Of a DNA stretch of 32,064 nt, positions 1 through 7,591 are shown in pieces. Both the position numbers and the translations under genes were made by a program. Below the pieces are notes generated by a model. The model was given only the letters and a program-made list of their open reading frames with translations. It was not told the origin of the DNA and did no database searches. The first letter of the stretch is position 1. Each line of letters opens with the position of its first letter. Source of the stretch: Candidatus Pacearchaeota archaeon (GTDB lineage Archaea; Nanobdellota; Nanobdellia; Pacearchaeales; DTIR01); NCBI GenBank assembly GCA_016211995.1, contig JACRHU010000045.1, positions 1-32,064 on the forward strand, written 5' to 3'.

Positions 1-654
1 CTAAGAAGAGCTAAACTTAGCCTTTTTTCTGAACCAGTTTGGGGCTACGCCCGATAGTATGCCGCCTAAAAAAGAAGTGAATCCAAATCCAAGTAATAAT
101 GCTGGTAAAAATGTTGCAGAAAAAAGTGATGTATCAGAGGCATTGCCTACTTTATTATAAAAATTCATTGCTGTTTTGACATCTGGTGGCTGTATTTGCA
201 TTGCTTTGACATCTTTTCTATTTATCGGAGTTGCTGTATAAACAGTTAATGCTTTCTCACTTTGATAGAAATCTCTTAATGCATTCATTCCAAGAAGTGC
301 CCCAGGCATCATGAGTACTCCTGAAGCTGCTAATAAAAGGGGGCTTTTATCTATCATTTTGCCATATTCTCTGTCTGCAAAATCCTGCAACTCAAAATCT
401 TTTTTAGTCATAATATTATAAGCTTCTTTTTTAGATTCAACTGGCTTTATAGAGCAGAATCCAACTTTGTCTGGATAGAAATTTGCTTCTATTGTGTCTC
501 CTCTAGCACGCAGATAATAAGAAAGAAAAGGATATTTGGGTCTGTTAGGTACAAACGGAATATTTGTTATTGTCTCTACTTCAAATCCTGCCTCTTTTAT
601 TTTTGCTTCAAGTTGCTTTGGATCTTTTGATCTCCATGAATAACTTGTAATCAT
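1..654 (-). CDS. Hypothetical membrane protein, two hydrophobic segments
   Basis: I do not recognise this 217-residue protein. The N-terminal ~110 residues are soluble and mixed alpha/beta in character. Hydrophobic stretches lie around residues 105-125 (LLLAASGVLMMPGALLGM) and 180-203 (LFSATFLPALLLGFGF). The C-terminus is basic (WFRKKAKF), consistent with a cytoplasmic tail. The reading frame is complete: the stop codon is the first three bases of the window. The start is supported by a TATA-like box centred about 25 nt upstream, the leaderless arrangement seen repeatedly here. No catalytic motif is visible. Confidence 0.7.
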   Translation of the reverse strand: MITSYSWRSKDPKQLEAKIKEAGFEVETITNIPFVPNRPKYPFLSYYLRARGDTIEANFYPDKVGFCSIKPVESKKEAYNIMTKKDFELQDFADREYGKMIDKSPLLLAASGVLMMPGALLGMNALRDFYQSEKALTVYTATPINRKDVKAMQIQPPDVKTAMNFYNKVGNASDTSLFSATFLPALLLGFGFTSFLGGILSGVAPNWFRKKAKFSSS

Positions 655-674
655 GCTTATTGAAAGAAAAAAGA

Positions 675-682
675 GTATAAAT
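675..682 (-). promoter_or_regulatory. TATA box of the 1-654 gene
   Basis: Minus-strand ATTTATAC lies 21-28 nt before the ATG at 654, so transcription would start at or next to the start codon (leaderless mRNA). Confidence 0.5.
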
Positions 683-691
683 ATTTTACTT

Positions 692-1378
692 TTATTTATT
701 TTTGCTGGTTAAGAGGAGATATGCTTTATTTTCTTTCTCATTAAATCTTGGAGTGCAGTTTCCTTTTTTTATGAAGTCTAACATTTCTTTTGGAGAGTTT
801 AGTGAGGGAAATTCTGTGTATGCCCTTTTTATACTCCTTCTTTGATGAGTATCAGAACCTCCTATCAAAGCTATTTTTCTTCCTTTAGCTTCTTCAATCC
901 TAAGGCCATATTCAAAACCGCTCCTTCCTTGTGCTATTTGAAACCCATTGTAAACTTCAACTCCATCAAGATATGATGCTATTTGTGAAGCTAAGTCTAT
1001 TGTTTGTGAAGTGCCATAAAAAGGATTAGAGTTTGGATGCGCCCAGATAATTGCGTGGGGGTCTTGTACTTCTTCTAATTTTTTAATTAAATCTTTGAGA
1101 TTGTAATTTCTTTCTAAATGGTTAAGAAAACACAGGTCTTGTGTATAAATTAAAAAATCCCCATGGCTTGGAGTTGTTACTTCAATTCCTGGAAATATTT
1201 TTTCTCTTATTTCAGGAAAATTGCTTTTGAGGTACATATAGCCTGTTAAAGAGCCATGGTCTGTTATACAAAAGTAGTCTAAATCTGATTGTTTTATGGC
1301 TTCAGCTATTTCATTCCAGCTGCTCCATGATGTGCAGCTTGATTCTTTGGTATGAAAATGCATTTCTATGTTTGTCAT
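692..1378 (-). CDS. PHP-domain metal-dependent phosphoesterase
   Basis: 228 residues with the PHP metal-binding signature in order: HFHT near the N-terminus (residues 7-10), ITDHG around 39-43, PGIEVTT around 63, WAHPNSN around 113, and GGSDTH near 174-179. These supply the His/Asp/Glu ligands of the trinuclear metal site of the COG0613 type. Members hydrolyse phosphoesters such as nucleoside 3',5'-bisphosphates or histidinol phosphate; the substrate here cannot be told. There is no polymerase or other fused domain. It is divergent from prs across a spacer containing a folded element. No clear Shine-Dalgarno site is seen before the ATG. Confidence 0.85.
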   Translation of the reverse strand: MTNIEMHFHTKESSCTSWSSWNEIAEAIKQSDLDYFCITDHGSLTGYMYLKSNFPEIREKIFPGIEVTTPSHGDFLIYTQDLCFLNHLERNYNLKDLIKKLEEVQDPHAIIWAHPNSNPFYGTSQTIDLASQIASYLDGVEVYNGFQIAQGRSGFEYGLRIEEAKGRKIALIGGSDTHQRRSIKRAYTEFPSLNSPKEMLDFIKKGNCTPRFNEKENKAYLLLTSKNK

Positions 1379-1385
1379 TTTTTAT

Positions 1386-1451
1386 ATTAGTAAGGCCAAG
1401 TGATTGACTATCACTTGCTAGCACCAAAGGGGTCAGCTTTGGTTTACTAAT
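1386..1451. other. Perfect three-way-junction fold in the PHP/prs spacer
   Basis: Three perfect helices nest in 66 nt. The outer stem is ATTAGTAA (1386-1393) with TTACTAAT (1444-1451). Hairpin 1 is CAAGTGAT/ATCACTTG (1397-1404 with 1410-1417, 5-nt loop). Hairpin 2 is ACCAAAG/CTTTGGT (1423-1429 with 1437-1443, 7-nt loop). Linkers are GGC and CTAGC. It is more GC-rich than its surroundings. It may be an RNA element in the PHP gene leader, a small RNA, or a DNA cruciform. It lacks the hammerhead core and is not a tRNA. Confidence 0.6.
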
Positions 1452-1476
1452 TACCTAACCAAATATATTGAAAAGA

Positions 1477-1484
1477 TTTATAAA
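1477..1484 (+). promoter_or_regulatory. TATA box of prs
   Basis: TTTATAAA lies 22-29 nt before the prs ATG, giving a leaderless start. Confidence 0.55.
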
Positions 1485-1505
1485 ATCTTGCATTAGTGTA
1501 TATAC

Positions 1506-2462
1506 ATGGAAGAAAGATGCATTATTCTTGCAGAAAGGCAAGGAAATGCTTGGAATTTTGCTTATTCTGTTTATGAGAAACTAAAAAATAAAGAAGATAA
1601 TATTGTATTAGGAGAGATAGAAATTAAAAGGTTTAATGATGGAGAGATAAAACCAAAAATTAAAGAGAATGTAAGAAAGGCTAACTGTTTTTTTATTCAT
1701 GATTCAAGCAAGCCTGCTGCAGAATGGTTCTTAGAACTTGCCCTGATTAATGAAGCAATGCGTAATTCTTCTGCAAAAGAGATAACAGATGTCCTTCCTT
1801 ATTTCAGGTTTGCAAGACAGGACAGAAAAGATGAATCAAGAACAAGCATAAACGCGAAGGTTGTTGCAAATATGATTGATTTATATGCAAATAGGGTTAT
1901 AACCTCTGAGCTGCATTCTCCTCAGATACAAGGATTTTTCAAAAATCCTGCTGATAATCTTTATGCTTTTCCTGTTGTAATAGACTATCTGAAAGAAAAA
2001 CATCCTGAAGTGCTGGAAAACATTGTTATTGCTTCGCCTGATGCTGGTGGAGCAGTAAGGGCGAGAGCATTTGCCAGCAGATTAGAAATAGAAGAGATAG
2101 TTGTTGGCTACAAAGTAAGAAAAACAGCAGGAGAGGTCGCAGAATTCAGACTGCTTGGTGATGTTTCAGGTAAAAATGTTCTGATTGTGGATGATATAAT
2201 TGATTCTGGAAAAACACTTATAAGTGCTGCAAATAGAATTGAGCTCGATGGAGGAAAGCAGGTTTATACTTATTGCACCCATGGGATTTTCAGCGGAGAT
2301 GCTAGAGAGAAGTTAACTAGCTGCTTTGATAATGTCTTTGTCAGTGATACAATCCCACAGCCAGTATACTCTGGAATAGAAGTTATAAGCTTGGTAGACT
2401 TATTTGCAGAGGCTATCTATAGGGTGAATAATGGAGAGCCTTTAAGCCAGCTTTTTGAATAG
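1506..2462 (+). CDS. prs: Ribose-phosphate pyrophosphokinase (PRPP synthase)
   Basis: Makes PRPP from ribose 5-phosphate and ATP, the donor for purine, pyrimidine, histidine and tryptophan synthesis. At 318 residues it has normal family length. Visible motifs are RFNDGEI (N-terminal domain), YFRFARQDRKDE (flexible loop and ATP site), TSELHSPQIQGFF (metal-binding His) and the PRPP loop VLIVDDIIDSGKT near residues 224-236. It is preceded by its own TATA box, with no Shine-Dalgarno site needed. Its product would feed PyrE and the purine pathway (PurN) encoded elsewhere in this window. Identification is from family motifs. Confidence 0.95.
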   Translation: MEERCIILAERQGNAWNFAYSVYEKLKNKEDNIVLGEIEIKRFNDGEIKPKIKENVRKANCFFIHDSSKPAAEWFLELALINEAMRNSSAKEITDVLPYFRFARQDRKDESRTSINAKVVANMIDLYANRVITSELHSPQIQGFFKNPADNLYAFPVVIDYLKEKHPEVLENIVIASPDAGGAVRARAFASRLEIEEIVVGYKVRKTAGEVAEFRLLGDVSGKNVLIVDDIIDSGKTLISAANRIELDGGKQVYTYCTHGIFSGDAREKLTSCFDNVFVSDTIPQPVYSGIEVISLVDLFAEAIYRVNNGEPLSQLFE

Positions 2463-2475
2463 CTTACTTGAATAA

Positions 2476-2483
2476 ATTTAAAA
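2476..2483 (+). promoter_or_regulatory. TATA box of aroB
   Basis: ATTTAAAA lies 26-33 nt before the ATG at 2509, within the short gap after prs, suggesting that aroB can be transcribed separately from prs. Confidence 0.45.
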
Positions 2484-2508
2484 AGATAAAACCTACTTCT
2501 TTTATTGT

Positions 2509-3480
2509 ATGAAAATCAAAGTTAGACTAAAACCAAGTTATGAGATTGAAATAAAAGAAGGCCTCATTCAAAATAATGGGCTTCCTGATGGATTTGTAAT
2601 CGCAGATAAAAATGTTTTTGAAAGGTATAAGTGTTTGATTGGGGGAAGAAGATGTATTATTGAAGCAGGAGAGGCGAGCAAGTCTGTTGAAAACTATAAA
2701 ATTGTAGCAGAAAGATTAAGTGGGACGAATGAAGAAAGGATTATTGCTTTTGGTGGTGGAGTTGTTGGTGATTTGGCAGGATTTGTTGCTTCTACATACA
2801 AAAGAGGTATTGGATTAATGCATGTTCCAACAACCTTGCTTGCTATGGTTGATTCAAGCATTGGTGGAAAAAATGGTATTAATATTGGAGAAAAGAAAAA
2901 TTATCTTGGGACAATTTATCAGCCTCAACGAGTTTTAATAGACCCTTTATTTCTTGAAACTCTTCCAGATAATGAATTTAAAAATGGTTTAGCTGAAGTA
3001 ATTAAATATGGGTTTATTTTCAATAGACCCAGATTAGAATTGCTAGGAGATAAAATAGAAAAAGATGATGAGGATCTTGATGAGATGGTTTTTCAATGTT
3101 GCAGAAATAAGTCAAGAGTTGTTGAAATAGATGAAAAAGATAGACATTACAGGCATGTATTAAATTTTGGCCATACAATCGGCCATGCAATTGAACTGCT
3201 TTCAAATTTGTCACATGGAGAGGCAATTTCTATTGGAATGGCAAAAGAAGCAAAACTTGGAGAAAGATTAGGAATAGCAAAAAGAGGGAAACGCGAAGAG
3301 CTTAAAAGAGCCCTGATAACAAATGGGCTGCCAACTCAGTTTCCTTCTGGTATTGATAAAGAAAAAATGTTTGAACTAATGAACTATGATAAAAAGGGCT
3401 CTTTTATTTTTGCTTTGGACAGAAAAAATTATGCTATTAATATAGATGAAACAGTTGTAAGAGAGCTTTTAATAAAGTAA
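2509..3480 (+). CDS. aroB: 3-dehydroquinate synthase
   Basis: Second step of the shikimate pathway: DAHP to 3-dehydroquinate, using NAD and a divalent metal. The 323-residue protein shows the NAD loop FGGGVVGDLAGF, the substrate segment VPTTLLAMVDSSIGGKNG, the metal ligand segment GLAEVIKYG, and the two metal-His segments LNFGHTIGHAIE and SHGEAIS. It is slightly short for the family, mostly in the N-terminal lobe. Most archaea use a different route to dehydroquinate, so a bacterial-type AroB suggests gene transfer. A related sugar-phosphate cyclase cannot be excluded. The next gene starts one base after its stop. Confidence 0.88.
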   Translation: MKIKVRLKPSYEIEIKEGLIQNNGLPDGFVIADKNVFERYKCLIGGRRCIIEAGEASKSVENYKIVAERLSGTNEERIIAFGGGVVGDLAGFVASTYKRGIGLMHVPTTLLAMVDSSIGGKNGINIGEKKNYLGTIYQPQRVLIDPLFLETLPDNEFKNGLAEVIKYGFIFNRPRLELLGDKIEKDDEDLDEMVFQCCRNKSRVVEIDEKDRHYRHVLNFGHTIGHAIELLSNLSHGEAISIGMAKEAKLGERLGIAKRGKREELKRALITNGLPTQFPSGIDKEKMFELMNYDKKGSFIFALDRKNYAINIDETVVRELLIK

Positions 3481-3481
3481 T

Positions 3482-4201
3482 ATGGAAATTTTAAAGGGAA
3501 TAGAGATAAAGGGGCTTTCTTTAATTCTTAAAAAAGCTAGAAAAAAGATTCTTGTACTCGCTGACTTGCATATTGGTTATGAATATGCTTTAAATAAGCA
3601 AGGCATTCTTGTTCCAAGGCAACAATTTAAAGAAACCCTAGAAAAACTAAAAAAAATTTTTGATTCTGTTGGAAAAATTGATATTGTGGTTATAAATGGC
3701 GATTTAAAACATGAATTTGGTGAAATCTCTAATCAGGAATGGAGTGAAACTTTGAAAATTTTTGACTTTTTATCTGAAAAATGCAAGAAAATTATACTTA
3801 TTAAAGGAAATCATGATACAATTCTTGAGCCACTTGCAAAAAAGCGAAATTTAGAGATAAAAGAGTTTGTCTGTTTTGATGATTTATGTATACTTCATGG
3901 AGATAAAATTCTACTTAATAAAGAAATTTATGTGAGCAAGATATTAATTATTGGACACGAGCATCCTGCGATCTCTTTGCAAGAAGGTGCAAAGCAAGAG
4001 ATTTACAAGTGTTTCTTACTTGGAAAATGGAAAGATAAAAAACTTATTATTCAGCCAAGCTTTTTGCCTATAATTGAAGGCACTGACATAAAAAGAGAAA
4101 GGCTTCTAAGCCCGTATCTACAACAAAATCTAAAAAATTTTGAGACGTTTATTATTGCTGACAGGGTTTATAGATTTGGAAAATTAAAAAATATAAAGTA
4201 G
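3482..4201 (+). CDS. Calcineurin-like metallophosphoesterase (COG1407-type)
   Basis: 239 residues with the binuclear metallophosphoesterase motifs in order: LADLHIGYE (residues ~27-35), INGDLKHEFG (~72-81), LIKGNHD (~104-110), LHGDKI and IIGHEHP (~155-161). The start DLHIGYE and the terminal GHEHP are characteristic of the archaeal ICC-like family, whose substrates are mostly undefined. The start follows the aroB stop by one base, so translation is probably coupled. It ends two bases before the convergent Nudix gene, leaving no room for an intergenic terminator. Confidence 0.85.
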   Translation: MEILKGIEIKGLSLILKKARKKILVLADLHIGYEYALNKQGILVPRQQFKETLEKLKKIFDSVGKIDIVVINGDLKHEFGEISNQEWSETLKIFDFLSEKCKKIILIKGNHDTILEPLAKKRNLEIKEFVCFDDLCILHGDKILLNKEIYVSKILIIGHEHPAISLQEGAKQEIYKCFLLGKWKDKKLIIQPSFLPIIEGTDIKRERLLSPYLQQNLKNFETFIIADRVYRFGKLKNIK

Positions 4202-4203
4202 TA

Positions 4204-4608
4204 TCATTTCTCTATATTAAAATATCTCAAAATTTCTTCTGGAAGCAATTTTATATTCTCTGAATCAAAAAAATAGTGTGCCCAATTTTTATAAACCCAT
4301 CTAAGCTCTGTAAGCTCTCCATCTTCAGGAAGTTTAAACTCATTAGAATTAGAAGAACATTCATACCAGTTAACTTCATCTTGATTAATTATATTCTTAG
4401 CGAGAAATTTTTCAATTTTTATTTCTAAACCAGATTCTTCTTTAATCTCCCTTTTAAGAGCGCTTTCAGGATCTTCATTTCCTTCTATCTTGCCCCCAAG
4501 ATTATGCCATTTCCCTCCTAAGTTATGGGGGTGTTCTCCTTCTTTTTTCTTGCCTAACAAAACTTTATCTCTTTCTAAATTTTTAATAATGCCTACTATA
4601 TATCTCAT
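4204..4608 (-). CDS. Nudix hydrolase (MutT-like)
   Basis: 134 residues with a complete Nudix box (GX5EX7REXXEEXGX) reading GGKIEGNEDPESALKREIKEESGLEI, so the catalytic glutamates are intact. The upstream segment GKWHNLGG resembles the substrate-side strand of 8-oxo-dGTP pyrophosphatases and related NTP-cleaning enzymes. Likely role: hydrolysis of a nucleoside diphosphate derivative; the exact substrate is unknown. It lies downstream of the HD-domain gene on the same strand, about 50 nt away, beyond an AT hairpin containing a possible TATA box, so it may have its own promoter. Confidence 0.88.
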   Translation of the reverse strand: MRYIVGIIKNLERDKVLLGKKKEGEHPHNLGGKWHNLGGKIEGNEDPESALKREIKEESGLEIKIEKFLAKNIINQDEVNWYECSSNSNEFKLPEDGELTELRWVYKNWAHYFFDSENIKLLPEEILRYFNIEK

Positions 4609-4634
4609 GCTCTTGAGGATAGAGCAAGATTAAT

Positions 4635-4660
4635 AAATCTTTTTAAATTCAAAAAGATTT
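4635..4660. other. Perfect 10-bp AT-rich hairpin between HD and Nudix genes
   Basis: AAATCTTTTT and AAAAAGATTT form a perfect 10-bp stem with a 6-nt loop, starting at the HD gene stop codon. On the minus strand it may help end HD transcripts. It also contains TTTAAAAAG, a possible TATA element for the Nudix gene. Confidence 0.45.
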
Positions 4661-6030
4661 TAGTGTTTATATTTTGATAATACTCTTTTTTCAAGATCAA
4701 AGTGGTATTTATCTGTCCCTTTTAATAAATCAAGAAAAGGATTTGTTATCTCATGTTGCACAAAATAAATTCCTCTTTCTCCTTTTTTTATACCTTTAAT
4801 AAATCCAAAATAGCCCTTAAGACCAGACAGTTCATTTGTTAAGTAGTTCACGTCTAACTCTGGGATATTGTTGGGAGTTATAATTATATCATCAAAGTTT
4901 TCAACATAAAGATGGGACAAAAGATTTGATTCGCATTTGCCCCTTGACAATGCTGTAATATCTGTAAAATAAGGTTTTTTGTAGAATTCTATAAGTAATT
5001 TTCCTGCTCCATCAGAAACCGCATTTCCAATATAAGAATCAAGGGCTCCTTCAATCATACTCCAAGCCAAAATTTTATAATCTTTTTCTCTATCAAGACT
5101 TTTTACTATATTATCTAGCTCTTCATAGCTCTTAACTCCTGGTTTGTCTACCTTGTCAAGTCCAGAAGAAGCCCACGCAACAACAGAACCATATTTAGTA
5201 ATAAAATCTCTTGTTTCTAGGCTTTTTTCATCTATCTCTTGTTTATTGCCTTTATTACAAAGTACTAAAAGGTCAAGTCCTGGAAGTCCAAGCTCGCTAA
5301 TTCTTTTTTGTTTCATTTCCATATCAGACCCGTCGCTTAATGCAATTCTTGAAGCTGCTTCCCAATATCTTGATGAAGCTCCCCCTATAAGTGGGTCAAG
5401 AAACTGAAAGATTCCTTCTTTGACTAATTTTTCAATTAACTCTCGCTGGTCTTGATTGTACAATAAAAATAATTCCTTTTTTTCTTGGCTGCTAAGATTT
5501 TTCCCAAATTTATCGTTTGTTCTGTGGGTTAATGCATCATAAAAATCTGTGAGACCTAATAGCCTTGAATAAAAATTGATCATAAGCTTTGTATTATCAG
5601 AGAAAGGAACTTTTGGTTTTGGAATATACTTTGGATAACTATCTTTCTGATGAGAATGCCCTCTTACAACTACCTCTGCAGTAAAATCATTTAATCCTTT
5701 TAGAAATCGATAACCATCTAGGGGGTGTTTTTTTATAATTTTCATATCTGCATCATTAAAACCTTCTGTTTTTCTAAGAATATCTCCATCAACTAATGTC
5801 TTTCCTAAATCATGGAGAGTGCCTGCATAAAATAATACTTTAGGGTCCAGATGCATATACTTTGAAATATCAAGTCCTAAAGCGCCAACTCTAAGAGAAT
5901 GTTCATATGTTGCTTCATCTCTTTGTCTCACTACATTAAGGAAATTAACTATTCTGCTCCTTTGTGGCTGTTGCAGATGAAGTTCTTCAAATTCTTCTTG
6001 CAATCTTTGATCAAGATTTTTTGATTCCAT
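4660..6030 (-). CDS. HD-GYP-like metal-dependent phosphohydrolase with unknown C-terminal domain
   Basis: 456 residues. The N-terminal part carries an HD domain: YEHS (His44), GTLHDLGKT (His73-Asp74), KKHPLDGYRFL (His102) and RGHSHQKDSYP (His125/127). Spacing and the HP..G..FL element are like HD-GYP proteins, but the DGxGYP signature is reduced to KDSYP. Residues ~230-456 match no domain I recognise. HD proteins hydrolyse phosphate esters, often of nucleotides; HD-GYP proteins cleave cyclic dinucleotides, which cannot be assumed here. AGGGGT stands about 4 nt before the ATG. It sits in a gene run with the two small upstream genes. Confidence 0.75.
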   Translation of the reverse strand: MESKNLDQRLQEEFEELHLQQPQRSRIVNFLNVVRQRDEATYEHSLRVGALGLDISKYMHLDPKVLFYAGTLHDLGKTLVDGDILRKTEGFNDADMKIIKKHPLDGYRFLKGLNDFTAEVVVRGHSHQKDSYPKYIPKPKVPFSDNTKLMINFYSRLLGLTDFYDALTHRTNDKFGKNLSSQEKKELFLLYNQDQRELIEKLVKEGIFQFLDPLIGGASSRYWEAASRIALSDGSDMEMKQKRISELGLPGLDLLVLCNKGNKQEIDEKSLETRDFITKYGSVVAWASSGLDKVDKPGVKSYEELDNIVKSLDREKDYKILAWSMIEGALDSYIGNAVSDGAGKLLIEFYKKPYFTDITALSRGKCESNLLSHLYVENFDDIIITPNNIPELDVNYLTNELSGLKGYFGFIKGIKKGERGIYFVQHEITNPFLDLLKGTDKYHFDLEKRVLSKYKH

Positions 6031-6061
6031 TTTACCCCTATTAGTGTGACATAAAAGGAAC

Positions 6062-6397
6062 CTATTTCCTTTTTCTTTTTATATCTTTATAAAATTGAAT
6101 TACTCCTATTTGTTCGCCGAATCTATAAGAGAAGTCGTCGCGGTCCCAATGTATATCACCAATCACTTTTATTATTTTATAGAAATCTGCTTTAAGGCTA
6201 GAACCAAGTATATATCCTCCAGTAGACAGTCCCTTTGTATAGTTCTCTAGACCATCAAAAGATGAAGGGTGCCTGACTGTTAGTAGTACCTCAACTTCGG
6301 GATAGATTGGCATAGCATCAACCGACTTCCCAGTTATCTTTAACTTCAATTTTCTGTTTTTTTCAATCAATTCTTCAAGCCTTCTTATTTTCAACAT
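6062..6397 (-). CDS. Hypothetical 111-residue protein
   Basis: Not recognised. The N-terminus is basic and helical (LKIRRLEELIEKNRKLKLKI), followed by a predicted beta-rich part containing VEVLLTVRHPSSFDGLENY and an Asp-rich segment WDRDDFSYRFGEQ. No transmembrane segment is seen. A strong Shine-Dalgarno site (GAGGAGGT) stands 5 nt before the ATG, supporting real translation. It begins 10 bases after the stop of the Zn-motif gene, so the two are probably co-transcribed. Confidence 0.65.
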   Translation of the reverse strand: MLKIRRLEELIEKNRKLKLKITGKSVDAMPIYPEVEVLLTVRHPSSFDGLENYTKGLSTGGYILGSSLKADFYKIIKVIGDIHWDRDDFSYRFGEQIGVIQFYKDIKRKRK

Positions 6398-6407
6398 TTT
6401 TACCTCC

Positions 6408-6617
6408 TCACTTCCCTTTATTTTCTGGTTTTATCTCATATCTTTTCCATGGTGTTCCTGTATGTTTTTCATACTCTTTTTCAGTCACTTTTCTAGTTCT
6501 GCCTGTACTGTCTATTATGTGTGGGGAAAACATGTCCTGAAACATCTCTCCAACACTCTGACCTCTCTCTGCTGGCGTATGGTCACAATATAACCTATCA
6601 CAAATTGGGCATGTCAT
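6408..6617 (-). CDS. Small protein with N-terminal CxxC zinc motif
   Basis: 69 residues beginning MTCPICDRLYCDH, which offers Cys-x2-Cys and Cys/His ligands for one zinc ion; the remainder is polar with no known fold. I do not recognise a family. The gene is convincing because a near-consensus Shine-Dalgarno site (AGGAGGT) lies ~9 nt before the ATG, and a TATA-like AAATAAATA lies further upstream. It is first in the minus-strand run with the 111-residue protein and the HD phosphohydrolase, and divergent from the TrmB-like regulator. Confidence 0.65.
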   Translation of the reverse strand: MTCPICDRLYCDHTPAERGQSVGEMFQDMFSPHIIDSTGRTRKVTEKEYEKHTGTPWKRYEIKPENKGK

Positions 6618-6678
6618 TTTGTTTTAACCTCCTGCTTTCACAATAGTATATTCCCTCTCCACTATTTATTTTGGTGTT

Positions 6679-6692
6679 GAACAAATTTGTAC
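6679..6692. promoter_or_regulatory. Palindromic candidate operator between divergent promoters
   Basis: GAACAAATTTGTAC contains a perfect 10-bp palindrome (ACAAATTTGT) and is symmetric except for one base pair. It lies between the TATA box of the regulator (6706-6713, plus) and the TATA-like element of the opposite run (about 6664-6672, minus). This is a natural position for autoregulation by the adjacent TrmB-like protein; binding is inferred only. Confidence 0.4.
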
Positions 6693-6705
6693 ATCAATAA
6701 TAATG

Positions 6706-6713
6706 TTTATATA
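6706..6713 (+). promoter_or_regulatory. TATA box of the TrmB-like regulator
   Basis: TTTATATA lies 22-29 nt before the ATG at 6735, supporting that start over the TTG at 6687, which lies upstream of this box. Confidence 0.55.
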
Positions 6714-6734
6714 TTGAGAGAGATTAGGAAAGTT

Positions 6735-7460
6735 ATGGAGATAGAACAAGGACTTAGAGATCTCGATTTTACAGACAATGAAATTAAAATTTACATTACA
6801 TTGCTAAGAATAGGGAGAGCAAGGGCGGGCAGATTATCAAAAGAAGCAAGTTTAGAGAGAACTAGCACTTACAATGGACTAAAAAGATTAATTGAAAAAG
6901 GGATGGTTTCTTCAACAATAGAAGCAAACAAGAAAGTTTTCTCACCTGCGGATCCTTCAAATATTCTTGAAGTTTTTAGAGAAAAACAAGAAAGAGCAAG
7001 ATTAATAATCCCCCAACTTAAAGAATTAAAAAAATTTGAGCGTGAAAAAGAAAATATCCTAAGGTTCAGGGGATATTCTGGAGTTAAGACTGTCCTTAAT
7101 GACGTTTTAAATTCATGCAAGGAAAATACAGAATATTTAATAATGGGATCTGAAGGGCAATTATCTGATAGGATGCCTGAATTCGCAGAGATATTTGTAG
7201 CAAGAAAAGATAGGAAAAGGTTAAGGGCAAAGATTTTAATAAGAGAAGGAAGAAAAACAGAACCATACAGCAGGTTTACACAAGTAAAGTATGTCCCACA
7301 AGAAGTTATTTCACCAGCGAATATAACTATTTACTCAAATAAGGTAGCTATTGTTTTATGGTCTAAAATTCCTGAAGCAGTTATTATTGATGATGAGAAC
7401 GCATCAAAAACATTAAAGGGCTATTTTGACTTTATGTGGAAACATGCAAAAAAAGGATAG
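6735..7460 (+). CDS. TrmB-family transcriptional regulator
   Basis: I start the protein at ATG 6735 (241 residues, MEIEQGLRDLDF) rather than at the track's TTG 6687, because the TATA box would otherwise lie inside the gene. The N-terminal winged helix reads LDFTDNEIKIYITLLRIGRARAGRLSKEASLERTSTYNGLKRLIEKGMV, typical of TrmB. A helical linker follows, then a C-terminal effector-type domain (residues ~100-240). Sugar-binding TrmB proteins are longer, so this is the short form with unknown ligand. It probably controls the divergent zinc-protein/HD run and itself through the palindrome at 6679-6692. Confidence 0.82.
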   Translation: MEIEQGLRDLDFTDNEIKIYITLLRIGRARAGRLSKEASLERTSTYNGLKRLIEKGMVSSTIEANKKVFSPADPSNILEVFREKQERARLIIPQLKELKKFEREKENILRFRGYSGVKTVLNDVLNSCKENTEYLIMGSEGQLSDRMPEFAEIFVARKDRKRLRAKILIREGRKTEPYSRFTQVKYVPQEVISPANITIYSNKVAIVLWSKIPEAVIIDDENASKTLKGYFDFMWKHAKKG

Positions 7461-7470
7461 ATTAAAAAAG

Positions 7471-7478
7471 AATATAAA
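7471..7478 (+). promoter_or_regulatory. TATA box of tRNA-Ser (and probably purN)
   Basis: AATATAAA lies 23-30 nt before the first base of the tRNA. No separate promoter fits between the tRNA and purN. Confidence 0.5.
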
Positions 7479-7500
7479 TGAATTTTTCTTGTCATTTGAT

Positions 7501-7582
7501 GCCGGTGTGTCTGAATGGTAAAGAGCATGCCTCGAGAGCATGTGTCCGCAAGGATTTATAGGTTCGAATCCTGTCGCCGGCG
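7501..7582 (+). tRNA. tRNA-Ser (anticodon CGA)
   Basis: Acceptor stem GCCGGTG pairs with CGCCGGC (one G-T pair). The D arm has a 3-bp stem with GGT in the loop. The anticodon stem is CATGC/GCATG with loop CTCGAGA, giving anticodon CGA at 7533-7535 for UCG codons. A long variable arm with stem TCC/GGA and a GCAA tetraloop identifies a type II (Ser) tRNA. The T loop is TTCGAAT and the discriminator is G. No intron and no encoded CCA. purN begins 9 nt after its end. Confidence 0.95.
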
Positions 7583-7591
7583 TTTGAAAAA

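Noticed and set aside
1386-1451. Hammerhead ribozyme or degenerate tRNA
   Set aside because: The core sequences of hammerheads (CUGANGA, GAAA) and tRNA T/D loop signatures are absent.
2448-2474. Possible short echo of the prs 3' end (AGCTTTTTGAATAG followed by AGCTTACTTGAATAA)
   Set aside because: Only about 14 nt of AT-rich similarity with an indel; could be chance, unlike the three longer echoes.
6687-6734. TTG start for the TrmB-like gene giving 257 residues
   Set aside because: The TATA box would lie inside the coding region, and the extra 16 residues do not look like the family.
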